Origin: JAGGAG01 sp031402225
GTDB lineage: Bacteria; Gemmatimonadota; Gemmatimonadetes; Gemmatimonadales; GWC2-71-9
Direction: 5' to 3'
Assembly: GCA_031402225.1 (NCBI GenBank)
Contig: JANNSD010000080.1
Location: 1-59,428 of the forward strand
Length of the DNA: 59,428 nt
The notes beneath the pieces were generated by a model. The model was not told where the DNA came from and did not search any database. It worked only from the letters and a program-made list of their open reading frames with translations. Each line of letters starts with the position of its first letter. Position 1 is the first letter of the stretch. A program made the translations under genes and the position numbers. Below are positions 33,295 to 41,755 of the stretch, in pieces.

Positions 33295-34091
33295 GTGGGC
33301 GCGGCGGCGCCGGCCACCGGCACCGCCTGAGTGAAGTATTCCGCGGGATAGGCGGCGCGGACGAAGTACAACCCCTGGGGCGGCGCCGGCGGGCTGGTGC
33401 CGCGGTTGTCCCGGCTGGCCAGCAGGCGCGCCATGTCGTCAATCGGCCGGCGGCCAAGGGCGATGTCGGTCATGGTGCCGACCAGCATGCGTACCATGTG
33501 CTGCAGGAAGCGGTCGGCCTCGACGTGAAAGCGCCACCCATGGCCGTGCGGACGCTCTTCCCAGCGTGCCTCGCGGATGCGGCAGTCGTAGTGCGGCTTC
33601 GGTTCGGTGCGCGCCGAGAAGGCCCGGAAGTCATGTTCGCCGGCAATGACGGCCGCTGCCTGTTCGAGCAGGCTTGGCTCCAAGGGCCGGCCGAGGGCCC
33701 ACTCGTACTTGCGGCGGAAGGGGCTGCTGGCGGGGTCATCACAGCCGATGTCGTAGCGGTAACGGCGGCTCTCCGCGTGCTTGCGCGCGTGAAATCCAGC
33801 GCGCATTTCGGAGAGCGCGGCGACCCAGATGTCGCGGGGGAGGAGGGCGTTGAGGGCCCGGCGGAGCGCGTCGGGCGTCCATGATTCAGGCATTGCGAAG
33901 CTGACCGCCAGTCCCAGCGCATGTACGCCCGCATCGGTGCGTCCCGCCCCATGGGCAGCGACGTGATGGTCGGCAAGGCGCGCCAGGACCTGTTCAACTT
34001 CGCCCTGCACAGTCCGGCCCGTTGCCTGTCGCTGCCACCCGAGGAACTCGGTGCCGTCGAAGTGGATCAGCGCGAGGAAGGACCGACTCAT
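33291..34091 (-). CDS. truA: tRNA pseudouridine synthase A
   Basis: The protein has 266 aa. The catalytic-Asp signature GRTDAGVHALG lies at about 51-61, with YRYDIGCDDPASSPFRRKYEW and HHMVRM-type helix VEADRFLQHMVRMLVG later. It modifies U38-U40 of the tRNA anticodon arm. It is the first gene of the 12-gene operon. A promoter pair lies so close upstream that the transcript would be nearly leaderless. Confidence 0.96.
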   Translation of the reverse strand: MSRSFLALIHFDGTEFLGWQRQATGRTVQGEVEQVLARLADHHVAAHGAGRTDAGVHALGLAVSFAMPESWTPDALRRALNALLPRDIWVAALSEMRAGFHARKHAESRRYRYDIGCDDPASSPFRRKYEWALGRPLEPSLLEQAAAVIAGEHDFRAFSARTEPKPHYDCRIREARWEERPHGHGWRFHVEADRFLQHMVRMLVGTMTDIALGRRPIDDMARLLASRDNRGTSPPAPPQGLYFVRAAYPAEYFTQAVPVAGAAAPT

Positions 34092-34100
34092 GACTGGCGC

Positions 34101-34129
34101 AATCTAGCCGCCGCCGAGCCCCCGAACAA
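34101..34129 (-). promoter_or_regulatory. Candidate promoter of the truA-ppdK operon
   Basis: On the minus strand TTGTTC (34124-34129), a 17-bp spacer and TAGATT (34101-34106) form a sigma70-like pair. Transcription would begin about 3-5 nt before the truA ATG (34089-34091). Confidence 0.4.
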
Positions 34130-34141
34130 GCGTCGCAACTC

Positions 34142-34181
34142 TTTGTCTTGATTGACAAAAGCCCGCGCCACCCCCTACGCT
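34142..34181 (+). promoter_or_regulatory. Candidate trpD promoter with overlapping inverted repeat
   Basis: TTGACA (34152-34157), an 18-bp spacer and TACGCT (34176-34181) form a sigma70-like pair about 30 bp upstream of trpD. The -35 lies inside the inverted repeat TTTGTC (34142-34147)-N6-GACAAA (34154-34159), which could be an operator. Both are pattern-based. Confidence 0.45.
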
Positions 34182-34213
34182 TTCCCCGCCTTCTTCCGCC
34201 ACCCCGGTCGCCC

Positions 34214-35263
34214 GTGCCCGACGCCGATTCGCTACCGATCCTCCAAGCCCTCGACCGCCTTGCGGCCGGTCGGTCGCTGACCAGCCATGAAGCGGGAGCG
34301 GCGTTCGACGTCGTCATGCGGGGCGCGGCTGCGCCATCCCAGATCGCCGCGCTGCTCACGGGTTTGCGCGCGAAGGGTGAAACCGCGGACGAGGTTGCCG
34401 GCGCCGCCGCGGCGCTGCGGCGCGCCATGACCTCCGTGGCACTCGCGGACAGCGAGAACCTCGTGGACACCTGCGGCACCGGTGGCGGCCGGGCCGGCAC
34501 CTTCAACATCTCCACCGGCGCCGCGTTCATCGTGGCCGGTGCGGGGATGCGGGTCGCGAAACACGGGAACCGGAGCTTCACCAGCCGGTCGGGCTCAGCC
34601 GACGTGCTCGAGGCACTGGGCGTATCGGTGCCGACGCCGCCCGCTGAGGTACCACGCGTGCTCGATGCCGCGGGGATCGTCTTTCTCTTCGCGCCGACCT
34701 TCCATCCGGCGATGCGTCACGCGGCTCCGGTTCGTCGTGAGCTGGGCGTCACCACGATCATGAACCTCCTCGGGCCGCTGGCGAACCCGGCCGGTGTCAC
34801 CCGGCAAGTGGTGGGCGTGGCCGACCACGAGCGAGCGGCGCTCCTGGCCGGGGCCCTGGTGGCCCTCGGGGCTCGGCATGCCCTCGTGGTACATGGGGCG
34901 GGAGGAATGGACGAGCTCTCGCCCCTCGGCCCGAGCCAGGTGTGGGAGGTTCGCGCGGGGCGCATAAGCGAGTGGACGATCGAACCCGCCGCCCTGGGTA
35001 TCCGCGCAGGCAGCATGCACGACCTCGCCGGTGGGGAGCCGGCCGAGAACGCCGCCCGGATCGAAGCGGTGCTCGACGGCACCAGCCGCGACGGTGCCCG
35101 CGAGGCGCTCCGACTCAACGCGGCGGCGGCGCTCTACGTGGCGGGGCGAGGATGGTCGTTCGCGGAGTCGCTGGCCCGTGCCACGGAGGCGCTGGACGCG
35201 GGAAAGGGCATGCACGCGCTGCAGAAACTGCGGGAGGCGACGAACGCTGAAGGAACTGCGTGA
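34214..35263 (+). CDS. trpD: Anthranilate phosphoribosyltransferase
   Basis: The protein has 349 aa from GTG 34214 (VPDADSLPILQALDRLA); an upstream TTG would add 22 unconserved residues overlapping the promoter. The PRPP/anthranilate site DTCGTGGGRAGTFNISTG lies near 87-104 and KHGNRSFTSRSGSADVLEALG near 117-137. It makes phosphoribosyl-anthranilate. It is separated from trpC by the convergent lexA gene, so trpD is transcribed apart from the rest; trpE and trpG are not in the window. Confidence 0.96.
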   Translation: MPDADSLPILQALDRLAAGRSLTSHEAGAAFDVVMRGAAAPSQIAALLTGLRAKGETADEVAGAAAALRRAMTSVALADSENLVDTCGTGGGRAGTFNISTGAAFIVAGAGMRVAKHGNRSFTSRSGSADVLEALGVSVPTPPAEVPRVLDAAGIVFLFAPTFHPAMRHAAPVRRELGVTTIMNLLGPLANPAGVTRQVVGVADHERAALLAGALVALGARHALVVHGAGGMDELSPLGPSQVWEVRAGRISEWTIEPAALGIRAGSMHDLAGGEPAENAARIEAVLDGTSRDGAREALRLNAAAALYVAGRGWSFAESLARATEALDAGKGMHALQKLREATNAEGTA

Positions 35264-35330
35264 ACGGTGAAGGGTGAACGGTAAACAGGAGCGCCCGTTC
35301 ACCGCTCACCGTTCACCGCTCACGCAGTTC
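35253..35330. terminator. Long bidirectional hairpin between convergent trpD and lexA
   Basis: An inverted repeat with arms 35253-35281 and 35295-35330 begins GAACTGCGTGA and contains tandem GGTGAACGG units on both sides. It spans the stop codons of both genes, with TATTTT on the plus-strand side after it. It probably terminates both transcripts. The arms differ in number of tandem units, so the fold has a bulge. Confidence 0.75.
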
Positions 35331-35937
35331 AGTATTTTCGGATGATCCCGACCACGACGCCTTGGATCAGTACGTCGCGCTCCTGATACCGCATCGGCGT
35401 CATGGTGGTGTTCGCCGGCTGCAGGCGGATCCACCCGCCGGTTTCGCGGTAGAACTTCTTGACCGTGGCCTCCGACCCGTTAATGAGCGCGATGACCATT
35501 TCACCGTTCTCGGCGGCTTCGCGGCCATGCACGACGACGTAGTCGCCGTCGACAATGTGCTCATCGATCATCGAGTTGCCGGCCACCTTGAGCGCGTAGT
35601 TTGGTCCGCGACGGGGCAGGATTTCATCGGGCACGGCGATGGTTTCGTCGTGCATGAGTGACTCGATGGGCATGCCGGCGGCTACCTTGCCGAGCAGCGG
35701 GATTTCCGTGGCCTTGGCGGTGCCCCGCGGGGGCAGCACCTCGATGGAGCGGCTCTCGTTGTACTGGCGACGGATGTAGCCCTTTCGCTCCAGGTTGGTG
35801 AGATGCTCGTGCACCGTGGCGAGTGACGCGAAGGTGAACTGCTCGGCGATTTCCTCGAAGCTCGGCGCGTAGCCATGTTCGGCAATGGCCGCGCGCAGGT
35901 ACGCGAGGATCTCGTTCTGGCGCTTGGTGAGGGTCAT
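35329..35937 (-). CDS. lexA: LexA repressor of the SOS response
   Basis: The protein has 202 aa from ATG 35937; the longer frame is rejected because MTLTKRQNEILAYL is the standard LexA start. The winged helix covers 1-65. The self-cleavage site is A87-G88 in KVAAGMP, and the Ser-Lys dyad is S122 (AGNSM) and K160 (ATVKKF). It represses SOS genes until RecA-stimulated cleavage. The winged-helix recognition region (FASLATVHEHLTNLERKGY) is atypical, which may fit an unusual operator. It is divergent from trpC with 73 bp between. Confidence 0.96.
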   Translation of the reverse strand: MTLTKRQNEILAYLRAAIAEHGYAPSFEEIAEQFTFASLATVHEHLTNLERKGYIRRQYNESRSIEVLPPRGTAKATEIPLLGKVAAGMPIESLMHDETIAVPDEILPRRGPNYALKVAGNSMIDEHIVDGDYVVVHGREAAENGEMVIALINGSEATVKKFYRETGGWIRLQPANTTMTPMRYQERDVLIQGVVVGIIRKY

Positions 35938-35962
35938 GCGACACGCTCCGGCTGGTGGCTTA

Positions 35963-36003
35963 CCGAACAGAGGCCGAATTACATTACCCGAATACCAGCC
36001 GAA
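35963..36003. promoter_or_regulatory. Four CCGAA direct repeats between lexA and trpC (candidate LexA sites)
   Basis: CCGAA occurs at 35963, 35974, 35988 and 35999, as two pairs of 11-bp period (CCGAACAGAGGCCGAA and CCGAATACCAGCCGAA). This is one helical turn, like the alphaproteobacterial direct-repeat LexA site GTTC-N7-GTTC. It lies 26 bp upstream of lexA. The last copy touches the trpC ribosome-binding site (GAAGGG). Confidence 0.5.
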
Positions 36004-36010
36004 GGGCAAG

Positions 36011-36799
36011 ATGCCGGTTTCCCTGGAACAGATCCTCGCTTCAACCGAGCTCACGCTGCCCGCCCTGAAGGCACGGCGGCGCGAACTGGAGCGGCTGGCC
36101 GCTGACCGCGTTCCCGCCGCGTCCTTCCGCGACGCGCTTGACGGCCCAGCGATCTCGGTGATCGCCGAGGTCAAGCGTCGCTCACCCTCGGCGGGCAGCA
36201 TCCGGGAGGACCTCGACCCGGCATCGCGGGCGGCGCACTATGCCGACGGGGGTGCCGCCGCGATCTCGGTGCTGACCGACGGTCCCTATTTCGGCGGTTC
36301 ACTGGCCGACCTCCGCTCCGTGGCCGAGCGGGTGGGTGTGCCGGTGCTGCGCAAGGATTTCATCCTGTCCGAGGAGCAAGTGCTCGAGGCCCGCGCGGCC
36401 GGTGCATCGGCGGTGCTGCTCATCGTCCGGGCACTGGCCCCGGCCCGGCTCGCGGCGCTGCGGCAGTTCGCGGCTGACGCCGGACTTGCGGCGCTGGTCG
36501 AGGCGCACAGTGCGGCGGAGATCGCGACCGCGCTCGACGCGGGTGCCGCGATCGTCGGTATCAACAGCCGCGACCTGGATACCTTCCGGGTTGATGTGCC
36601 GGCGGCGTGGCGACTCTTTGCGCTGGTGCCTCGCGGCATCGTGGCCGTTGCCGAGAGCGGCATGGCATCGGTGGCCGACGTGTCGCTGGCGGCGGCGGCC
36701 GGGGCCGATGCGGTGTTGATCGGGACGGCGCTCAGTGCCGCGGACGATCCGGGCGCGCTGGCGCGCCAGCTGGCGGGAGTCCGGCGCATTGGGCGTTGA
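36011..36799 (+). CDS. trpC: Indole-3-glycerol phosphate synthase
   Basis: The protein has 262 aa from ATG 36011 (MPVSLEQILAST). TIM-barrel landmarks are ISVIAEVKRRSPSAGSIRED (catalytic Lys), PVLRKDFILSEEQVLEARAAG, GINSRDLDTF and VAESGM. It converts CdRP to indoleglycerol phosphate. It is the first gene of a 13-gene run and overlaps trpF by 11 bp. Confidence 0.96.
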   Translation: MPVSLEQILASTELTLPALKARRRELERLAADRVPAASFRDALDGPAISVIAEVKRRSPSAGSIREDLDPASRAAHYADGGAAAISVLTDGPYFGGSLADLRSVAERVGVPVLRKDFILSEEQVLEARAAGASAVLLIVRALAPARLAALRQFAADAGLAALVEAHSAAEIATALDAGAAIVGINSRDLDTFRVDVPAAWRLFALVPRGIVAVAESGMASVADVSLAAAAGADAVLIGTALSAADDPGALARQLAGVRRIGR

Positions 36800-37421
36800 A
36801 GCCAAGATCTGCGGGCTGACCCGGCCTGCTGACGCGGCGCTCTCCGCCCGGCTTGGCGCCTCCTACCTGGGGGTCGTGTTCGCCGAGAGCACGCGGCAGG
36901 TCGGCGAGGCGCTGGCGCGCGATATTGTGCAGGCCGGCGGGGGGGTGCCCGTCATCGGGGTGTTTGTCGCGCACGCGGTCGACGACATCCTCCGTCTCCG
37001 GGATGCCGTCGGCCTGAGTGCCGTCCAACTGCATGGCGCCTACGACGAGTCCGCGCGGCGGTGGCTCCGGCAGGAACAGGTGACGACCTGGGTCGTACAG
37101 CACCTCGCTGGCCCGGACGACCTCGAGCGCCTGCCGGACCAGGTGTCGGGAGCGCAGGTGGTGGTCATCGAGCCGAGGGTACCGGGCGCCGTCGGTGGTA
37201 CGGGCGTGGCGCTGGACCTGTCGCTCGCTCGTTCGGCGCGGGCGCAGGTCGGGCGGTCGCGCCTGGCACTGGCCGGTGGACTCCGTCCCGACACGCTCGC
37301 ACGCGCGATCGCCCTCGTATGTCCCGACATCGTTGATGTAAGTTCAGGGGTGGAGTCAGCCCCGGGTCTCAAGGATGCCAGCCGGCTTGCCCGGTTCATG
37401 GAGGTAGCTCGTGACGCTTAG
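36789..37421 (+). CDS. trpF: Phosphoribosylanthranilate isomerase
   Basis: The protein has 210 aa from TTG 36789, with GGGAG upstream, giving the standard start MGVEAKICGL; an ATG at 36735 lies inside trpC and is less likely. The catalytic base is C8. Phosphate-binding GGTG is at 136-139 and LALAGGLRPDT is near 158. The usual general-acid Asp position (LLD before the GGTG loop) reads E128 (VVIEPRVPG), a conservative but uncommon change. It overlaps trpB by 11 bp. Confidence 0.93.
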   Translation: MGVEAKICGLTRPADAALSARLGASYLGVVFAESTRQVGEALARDIVQAGGGVPVIGVFVAHAVDDILRLRDAVGLSAVQLHGAYDESARRWLRQEQVTTWVVQHLAGPDDLERLPDQVSGAQVVVIEPRVPGAVGGTGVALDLSLARSARAQVGRSRLALAGGLRPDTLARAIALVCPDIVDVSSGVESAPGLKDASRLARFMEVARDA

Positions 37422-38613
37422 CATGGCGCCAGCGCGTGCCATCGAGGGGCGGTTTGGTCCGTACGGAGGCCGGTATGTGCCCGAGACGCTCGTGGCGGCG
37501 CTGGATGACCTGGCAACGCTCTACGACGCGGCTCGGGTGGATGCCTCCTTCTGGGCGGAGTACGAGGGATACCTCGCCGACATCGCGGGTCGTCCGTCGG
37601 CGCTGACGCCCGCGCCCCGCCTGTCGCAGGAGGTCGGGGTGCCGGTGTGGCTCAAGCGCGAGGACCTCAACCACACCGGTGCGCACAAGATCAACAACAC
37701 CATCGGGCAGGCGCTGCTCGCGCTTCGCATGGGCAAGCGCCGCATCATCGCCGAGACCGGCGCCGGGCAGCACGGGGTGGCGACGGCGACCGTCTGCGCC
37801 CGCTTCGGGCTGGAGTGTGTGGTGTACATGGGCGCGGAAGATGTCGCCCGCCAGGCGCTCAACGTGTACCGCATGCAGTTGCTCGGGGCCACGGTCGTGC
37901 CAGTCGAGTCGGGCACGCGCACGCTCAAGGACGCGACCAACGAGGCGCTGCGCGACTGGGTCACCAACGTGCCCACCACCCACTACATCATCGGCTCGGT
38001 CGTCGGGCCCGATCCCTACCCGCGCATGGTGCGTGACTTCCAGGCGGTCATCGGTCGGGAGGCGCGGGCCCAGATGCTGGCGCGCACCGGCAGCCTGCCT
38101 CGCACGGTGGTGGCCTGCGTCGGTGGCGGCTCCAATGCGATCGGCATCTTTACGGCATTTCTCGATGATGCCAGTGTCGAACTCGTGGGGGTGGAGGCGG
38201 CTGGCGAGGGGCTGGACGGGCATCGTCACAGCGCCACGCTGACCGCGGGGCGGCCTGGCGTCCTGCATGGGAGCCTGAGCTACCTGCTGCAGGACGCCGA
38301 CGGCCAGGTGTCACCGGCACACTCGGTGTCGGCCGGGCTTGACTATCCCGGCGTGGGGCCGGAACACAGCTGGCTGCGCGACAGTGGACGGGTGCGCTAC
38401 GAGACCGCCGGCGATGCCGAGGCGCTGGCGGCGTTCCAGGCGGTCTGCCGGCTCGAGGGGATCATCCCGGCGCTCGAGACGGCCCACGCCTTTGCGTGGC
38501 TGCTGCGGCAGCGCGGCCGGCGGGCGCCCGACGCGTCGGTCCTGGTGTGTCTCAGCGGACGGGGGGACAAGGACGTGGCGCACGTCGCGTCCATCCTCGG
38601 GGCGAAGGCGTGA
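37411..38613 (+). CDS. trpB: Tryptophan synthase beta chain
   Basis: The protein has 400 aa. PLP lysine K93 is in HTGAHKIN; GAGQHGVATA and the phosphate cup GGGSNAIG follow. It starts FGPYGGRYVPETL, the TrpB1 type that pairs with TrpA. It condenses indole and serine. Its partner trpA is not next but 3.1 kb downstream, after the HEAT and HD-GYP genes. The start is GTG 37411; the stop overlaps the HEAT gene by 4 bp. Confidence 0.97.
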   Translation: MTLSMAPARAIEGRFGPYGGRYVPETLVAALDDLATLYDAARVDASFWAEYEGYLADIAGRPSALTPAPRLSQEVGVPVWLKREDLNHTGAHKINNTIGQALLALRMGKRRIIAETGAGQHGVATATVCARFGLECVVYMGAEDVARQALNVYRMQLLGATVVPVESGTRTLKDATNEALRDWVTNVPTTHYIIGSVVGPDPYPRMVRDFQAVIGREARAQMLARTGSLPRTVVACVGGGSNAIGIFTAFLDDASVELVGVEAAGEGLDGHRHSATLTAGRPGVLHGSLSYLLQDADGQVSPAHSVSAGLDYPGVGPEHSWLRDSGRVRYETAGDAEALAAFQAVCRLEGIIPALETAHAFAWLLRQRGRRAPDASVLVCLSGRGDKDVAHVASILGAKA

Positions 38614-40289
38614 CTGCCGACCCGCACGACATGATCCTGCCGACCTCACAGGTCTCCGAACTCATCCAGAGCTTGGTGAAGGCGCTCCGCGCCTTCCAGA
38701 TGTACCTCCCCAACAACCCGATGTACCAGCGCGCCAGCCAGAATGTGCGATCGGGCTTCGCCCCCATCTGGCCGGTGCTCGACGACCTCGTGCTGCAGGT
38801 GGCGGAGACTGACTTCGTGTGGGAGGAGCAGGTGGTCTACCACCAGCTCACCAAGGCCGAGAGCCTGGCCTGGACGCTCTACAAGGACGGCATGCGGCTG
38901 CTGACCCTGCGCAAGGGCGTCGAGGAAGAGGAGATCATCCGGTTCCTGGAGGTGGTCAATCGCGCGCGCTTCATGCAGCAGGACGCGAGCGATGACCTGC
39001 TGACGCTGTTGTGGGAGCAGGAGTTCAACCATATCGCCTACCGGTTCGTGGAAGGCTTCGGGGATGAAATCGTGCCCGAGGCCCTGGGCGCCATGGGTGG
39101 CAACACCACCACCTCGGCTGCGCAGGTCCAGCAACAGGTGCGGGAGGAGGCGCCACCCAGGCAGGCCGGGATCGTCGACCTCGAGGACTTCGACTCCACG
39201 CTGTACTTCCTGGACGAGAACGAGATCGCCGCCGTGGCGGAGCAGCTGCGCCAGGAGTACAGCCGCGACGCGCGGGCCAGCGCGCTCGCCGCGCTGTACG
39301 ACATCTTCGAGACCGAATCGGCGCGGGCGATCCGGGAGGAGATCATCGGCATCCTCGAGACGCTGCTGCCCAACCTCCTCAACGCCGGCGAGTTCCGCGC
39401 GGTCGCGGCGGTCATGCGCGACGTACGCGCCCTGGTGCAGAAGGCGCCGCACCTGTCCACCGAGCTGCGCGACCGGTTGCTCGCCTTCGAGGCGAAGCTG
39501 AGCGAGCCCGAAATCGTGCGCCAGTTGATGGTGTCACTCGATGGCGGGGCGGCGGTGGCTGGCGACGAGGACGTCACCGAGGTGCTGCGTGAGCTGCATC
39601 CGGCGGCGCTCGGGGCCATCGTCACCTGGCTGCCCACCCTCGGCAACGGCCATGTGCGCCAGCTTCTGGAGCAGGCCGCCGACCGCATTGCATCGAGTGC
39701 GCCGGCGGAGGTGCTCAAGCTGCTGCGCGATCCCGGCAACACCGCGGTGAAGGAAGTGGTCGAGATGTGCGGGCGCCTCAAGCTGCAGGGTGCGGTGCCG
39801 GGGCTGAGCGAGACGGTGCGCTCGCCCGACGCAGTGGTGAGCCTCGCGTCGGTGCTGGCGCTCGCCGAAGTGGCGTCGCCCGGTGCCCTCACCGCCATGG
39901 AACTGGCCCTCGACGACGATGACCGTGCGGTCCGACTCGCCGCCGTCCGGGCGATGGGCGCCCGCGGCATCCGCAACGCCTTGAAGCGGATCGAGCCCGT
40001 GATCCTCGGCAAGTCCGAGCGCGAGCTCGACCTCACCGAGAAGATGGCGTTTTTCGAGGCCTATGGCGCCATCGCCGGGCCCACGGCCATTGCGACGCTG
40101 CAGAGCATGCTGCTGACCCGCGGGCTGCTGGGCTACAAGGCGGGAGCGGAAACCCGCGCCTGCGCCGCCGTGGCCCTCGGCCGGATCCGCACGCCCGAGG
40201 CCCGGGCGGTGCTGCAGAAGGTGGCGGACGACAAGGACCTCGTCGTGCGCCAGGCGGTGAGCCGCGCGCTCCGGGGCCAGCCCGCGTGA
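38610..40289 (+). CDS. HEAT-repeat protein with an N-terminal domain shared with the next gene
   Basis: The protein has 559 aa from GTG 38610, overlapping trpB by GTGA (ATG 38631 is an alternative). Residues about 15-125 (LVKALRAFQMYLPNNPMYQ, then RKGVEEEEIIRFLEVV) resemble the N-terminus of the HD-GYP protein encoded next. The rest is alpha-helical, with HEAT-like repeats from about 260 to the end (DDDDRAVRLAAVRAMGARG, AETRACAAVALGRIRTPEA, DKDLVVRQAVSRAL). It is cytosolic, probably a scaffold. No catalytic motif is seen. It is coupled to the HD-GYP gene by a 4-bp overlap. Confidence 0.82.
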   Translation: MTADPHDMILPTSQVSELIQSLVKALRAFQMYLPNNPMYQRASQNVRSGFAPIWPVLDDLVLQVAETDFVWEEQVVYHQLTKAESLAWTLYKDGMRLLTLRKGVEEEEIIRFLEVVNRARFMQQDASDDLLTLLWEQEFNHIAYRFVEGFGDEIVPEALGAMGGNTTTSAAQVQQQVREEAPPRQAGIVDLEDFDSTLYFLDENEIAAVAEQLRQEYSRDARASALAALYDIFETESARAIREEIIGILETLLPNLLNAGEFRAVAAVMRDVRALVQKAPHLSTELRDRLLAFEAKLSEPEIVRQLMVSLDGGAAVAGDEDVTEVLRELHPAALGAIVTWLPTLGNGHVRQLLEQAADRIASSAPAEVLKLLRDPGNTAVKEVVEMCGRLKLQGAVPGLSETVRSPDAVVSLASVLALAEVASPGALTAMELALDDDDRAVRLAAVRAMGARGIRNALKRIEPVILGKSERELDLTEKMAFFEAYGAIAGPTAIATLQSMLLTRGLLGYKAGAETRACAAVALGRIRTPEARAVLQKVADDKDLVVRQAVSRALRGQPA

Positions 40290-41755
40290 GCACCGGCATG
40301 CCGGGCCAGCGCCAGGGAGAGCCGCCCAGCCAGGACGGCGCCCTGCGCACGGCGGGGCGCGGGCTCCTGCTCGACCTGTACGCGGCACTCCGCAGCCTCA
40401 AGCTGTATCCCGTTGAGAATGCGACGGTGCAGAAGGCCCTGGACGACCTGCAGGGCACCGCCGTCAGTATCCTGCGTACCGAGAGCGAGGTGGAGATCCG
40501 CCTCGCCGGCGACTTCATCTTCATCAACCAGACGCGTCTTCGACTGGAGCTCGACAACTACGCCTCGTTCAGCCAGATCCTGGCGCAGTTCCGCGCCTAC
40601 GAAATCGGCGTCGTGCGGGTACACCCCGGGGTCGAGCGCCGGGAATGGCAGGCCTTTCTCAGCGTGTTGCTGAGCCTGCAGCCGCGGGCGGGCGTTGAGG
40701 GAGTGTACGAGGAAGTGCGCAGCCGCATCGAGGGGGCGGGGGTCACGCACCTCGAGATCGAGCTGGCCCATCCCAGTGAGGAGAACCTCGAGGACCAGGA
40801 GCGGCAGAAGGAAGTTGCCAAGCGCACCTACGCCCAGGGCGTGGCGGTGACGCGCGAGGTGATTACCAGCATCCGGATGGGCCGGGCCAGCGGCGCCAAG
40901 AAGGTGAAGCGCGCGGTGCAGATGATCGTGGACCAGGTGCTCAACAACGAAACCTCGATCGTCGGGCTGACCTGCATCCGCGACTACGACGAGTATACGT
41001 TCACCCACTCGGTGAATGTCTGCATCTTTTCGGTGGCACTGGGCAAGAAGCTCAGCCTGAGCCGCCTGCAACTGTACGACCTCGGCATGACGGCGCTGAT
41101 GCACGACCTGGGGAAGGCGCGCGTGTCGCACGAGATCCTCAACAAGACGACGAGTCTCGACGACGCGGAGTGGAAGGTGATGCAGGCCCATCCGTGGCTT
41201 GGCGGGCTCACGCTCTTCGGTCTGCGCGGGTACGATGAGATTCCCTACCGGGCGATTCTCGTGGCCCACGAGCACCACATGAAGACCGATCTCACCGGAT
41301 ATCCCAGGCCGATCCGCCCACGACAGCTGGGGTTCTATTCCAGGATTGTCGCGGTCGCCGACGGCTTCGACGCCGCGACCACGCGGCGCAGCTACCAGAC
41401 GATCCCGATCGAGCCGGACCAGGTGCTGCGCGAAATGTGGGAAAATCCGCGGCGCGGGTACGACCTGATCCTGGTGAAGGCGCTCATCAACCTCATCGGT
41501 ATCTATCCGGTGGGGACGTGCGTCATCCTCGACACCCTGGAGGTGGCGATCGTGTACGCGCCGAATCCCGACGCGATGCTACTCAACCGTCCGCTGGTGC
41601 GGATTGCCATTGACGTCAACGGCGGCGTCGTGCCGGCACCGGGCACCCTGGTCAACCTCGCGGACCAGGATACGCCGGGGCACTTCGTGCGGTCCATCGT
41701 GAAGGTGACCAACCCGACGCGCTACGGCCTCACGGTCGGGAACTACTTTGTCTGA
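40286..41755 (+). CDS. HD-GYP domain phosphohydrolase
   Basis: The protein has 489 aa. Residues 25-135 form an N-terminal domain (LYAALRSLKLYPVENATVQ, then HPGVERREWQAFLSVLLSL) similar to the HEAT-protein N-terminus. The HD-GYP core has H241 (HSVNV), H273-D274 (MHDLGK), H302, the H328-H331 cluster and GYP at 338-340. The family degrades cyclic di-GMP or related messengers. A C-terminal beta region (410-489) has PVGTCVILDTLEVAIV. It starts 4 bp inside the HEAT gene and overlaps trpA by 8 bp. Confidence 0.93.
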   Translation: MSTGMPGQRQGEPPSQDGALRTAGRGLLLDLYAALRSLKLYPVENATVQKALDDLQGTAVSILRTESEVEIRLAGDFIFINQTRLRLELDNYASFSQILAQFRAYEIGVVRVHPGVERREWQAFLSVLLSLQPRAGVEGVYEEVRSRIEGAGVTHLEIELAHPSEENLEDQERQKEVAKRTYAQGVAVTREVITSIRMGRASGAKKVKRAVQMIVDQVLNNETSIVGLTCIRDYDEYTFTHSVNVCIFSVALGKKLSLSRLQLYDLGMTALMHDLGKARVSHEILNKTTSLDDAEWKVMQAHPWLGGLTLFGLRGYDEIPYRAILVAHEHHMKTDLTGYPRPIRPRQLGFYSRIVAVADGFDAATTRRSYQTIPIEPDQVLREMWENPRRGYDLILVKALINLIGIYPVGTCVILDTLEVAIVYAPNPDAMLLNRPLVRIAIDVNGGVVPAPGTLVNLADQDTPGHFVRSIVKVTNPTRYGLTVGNYFV

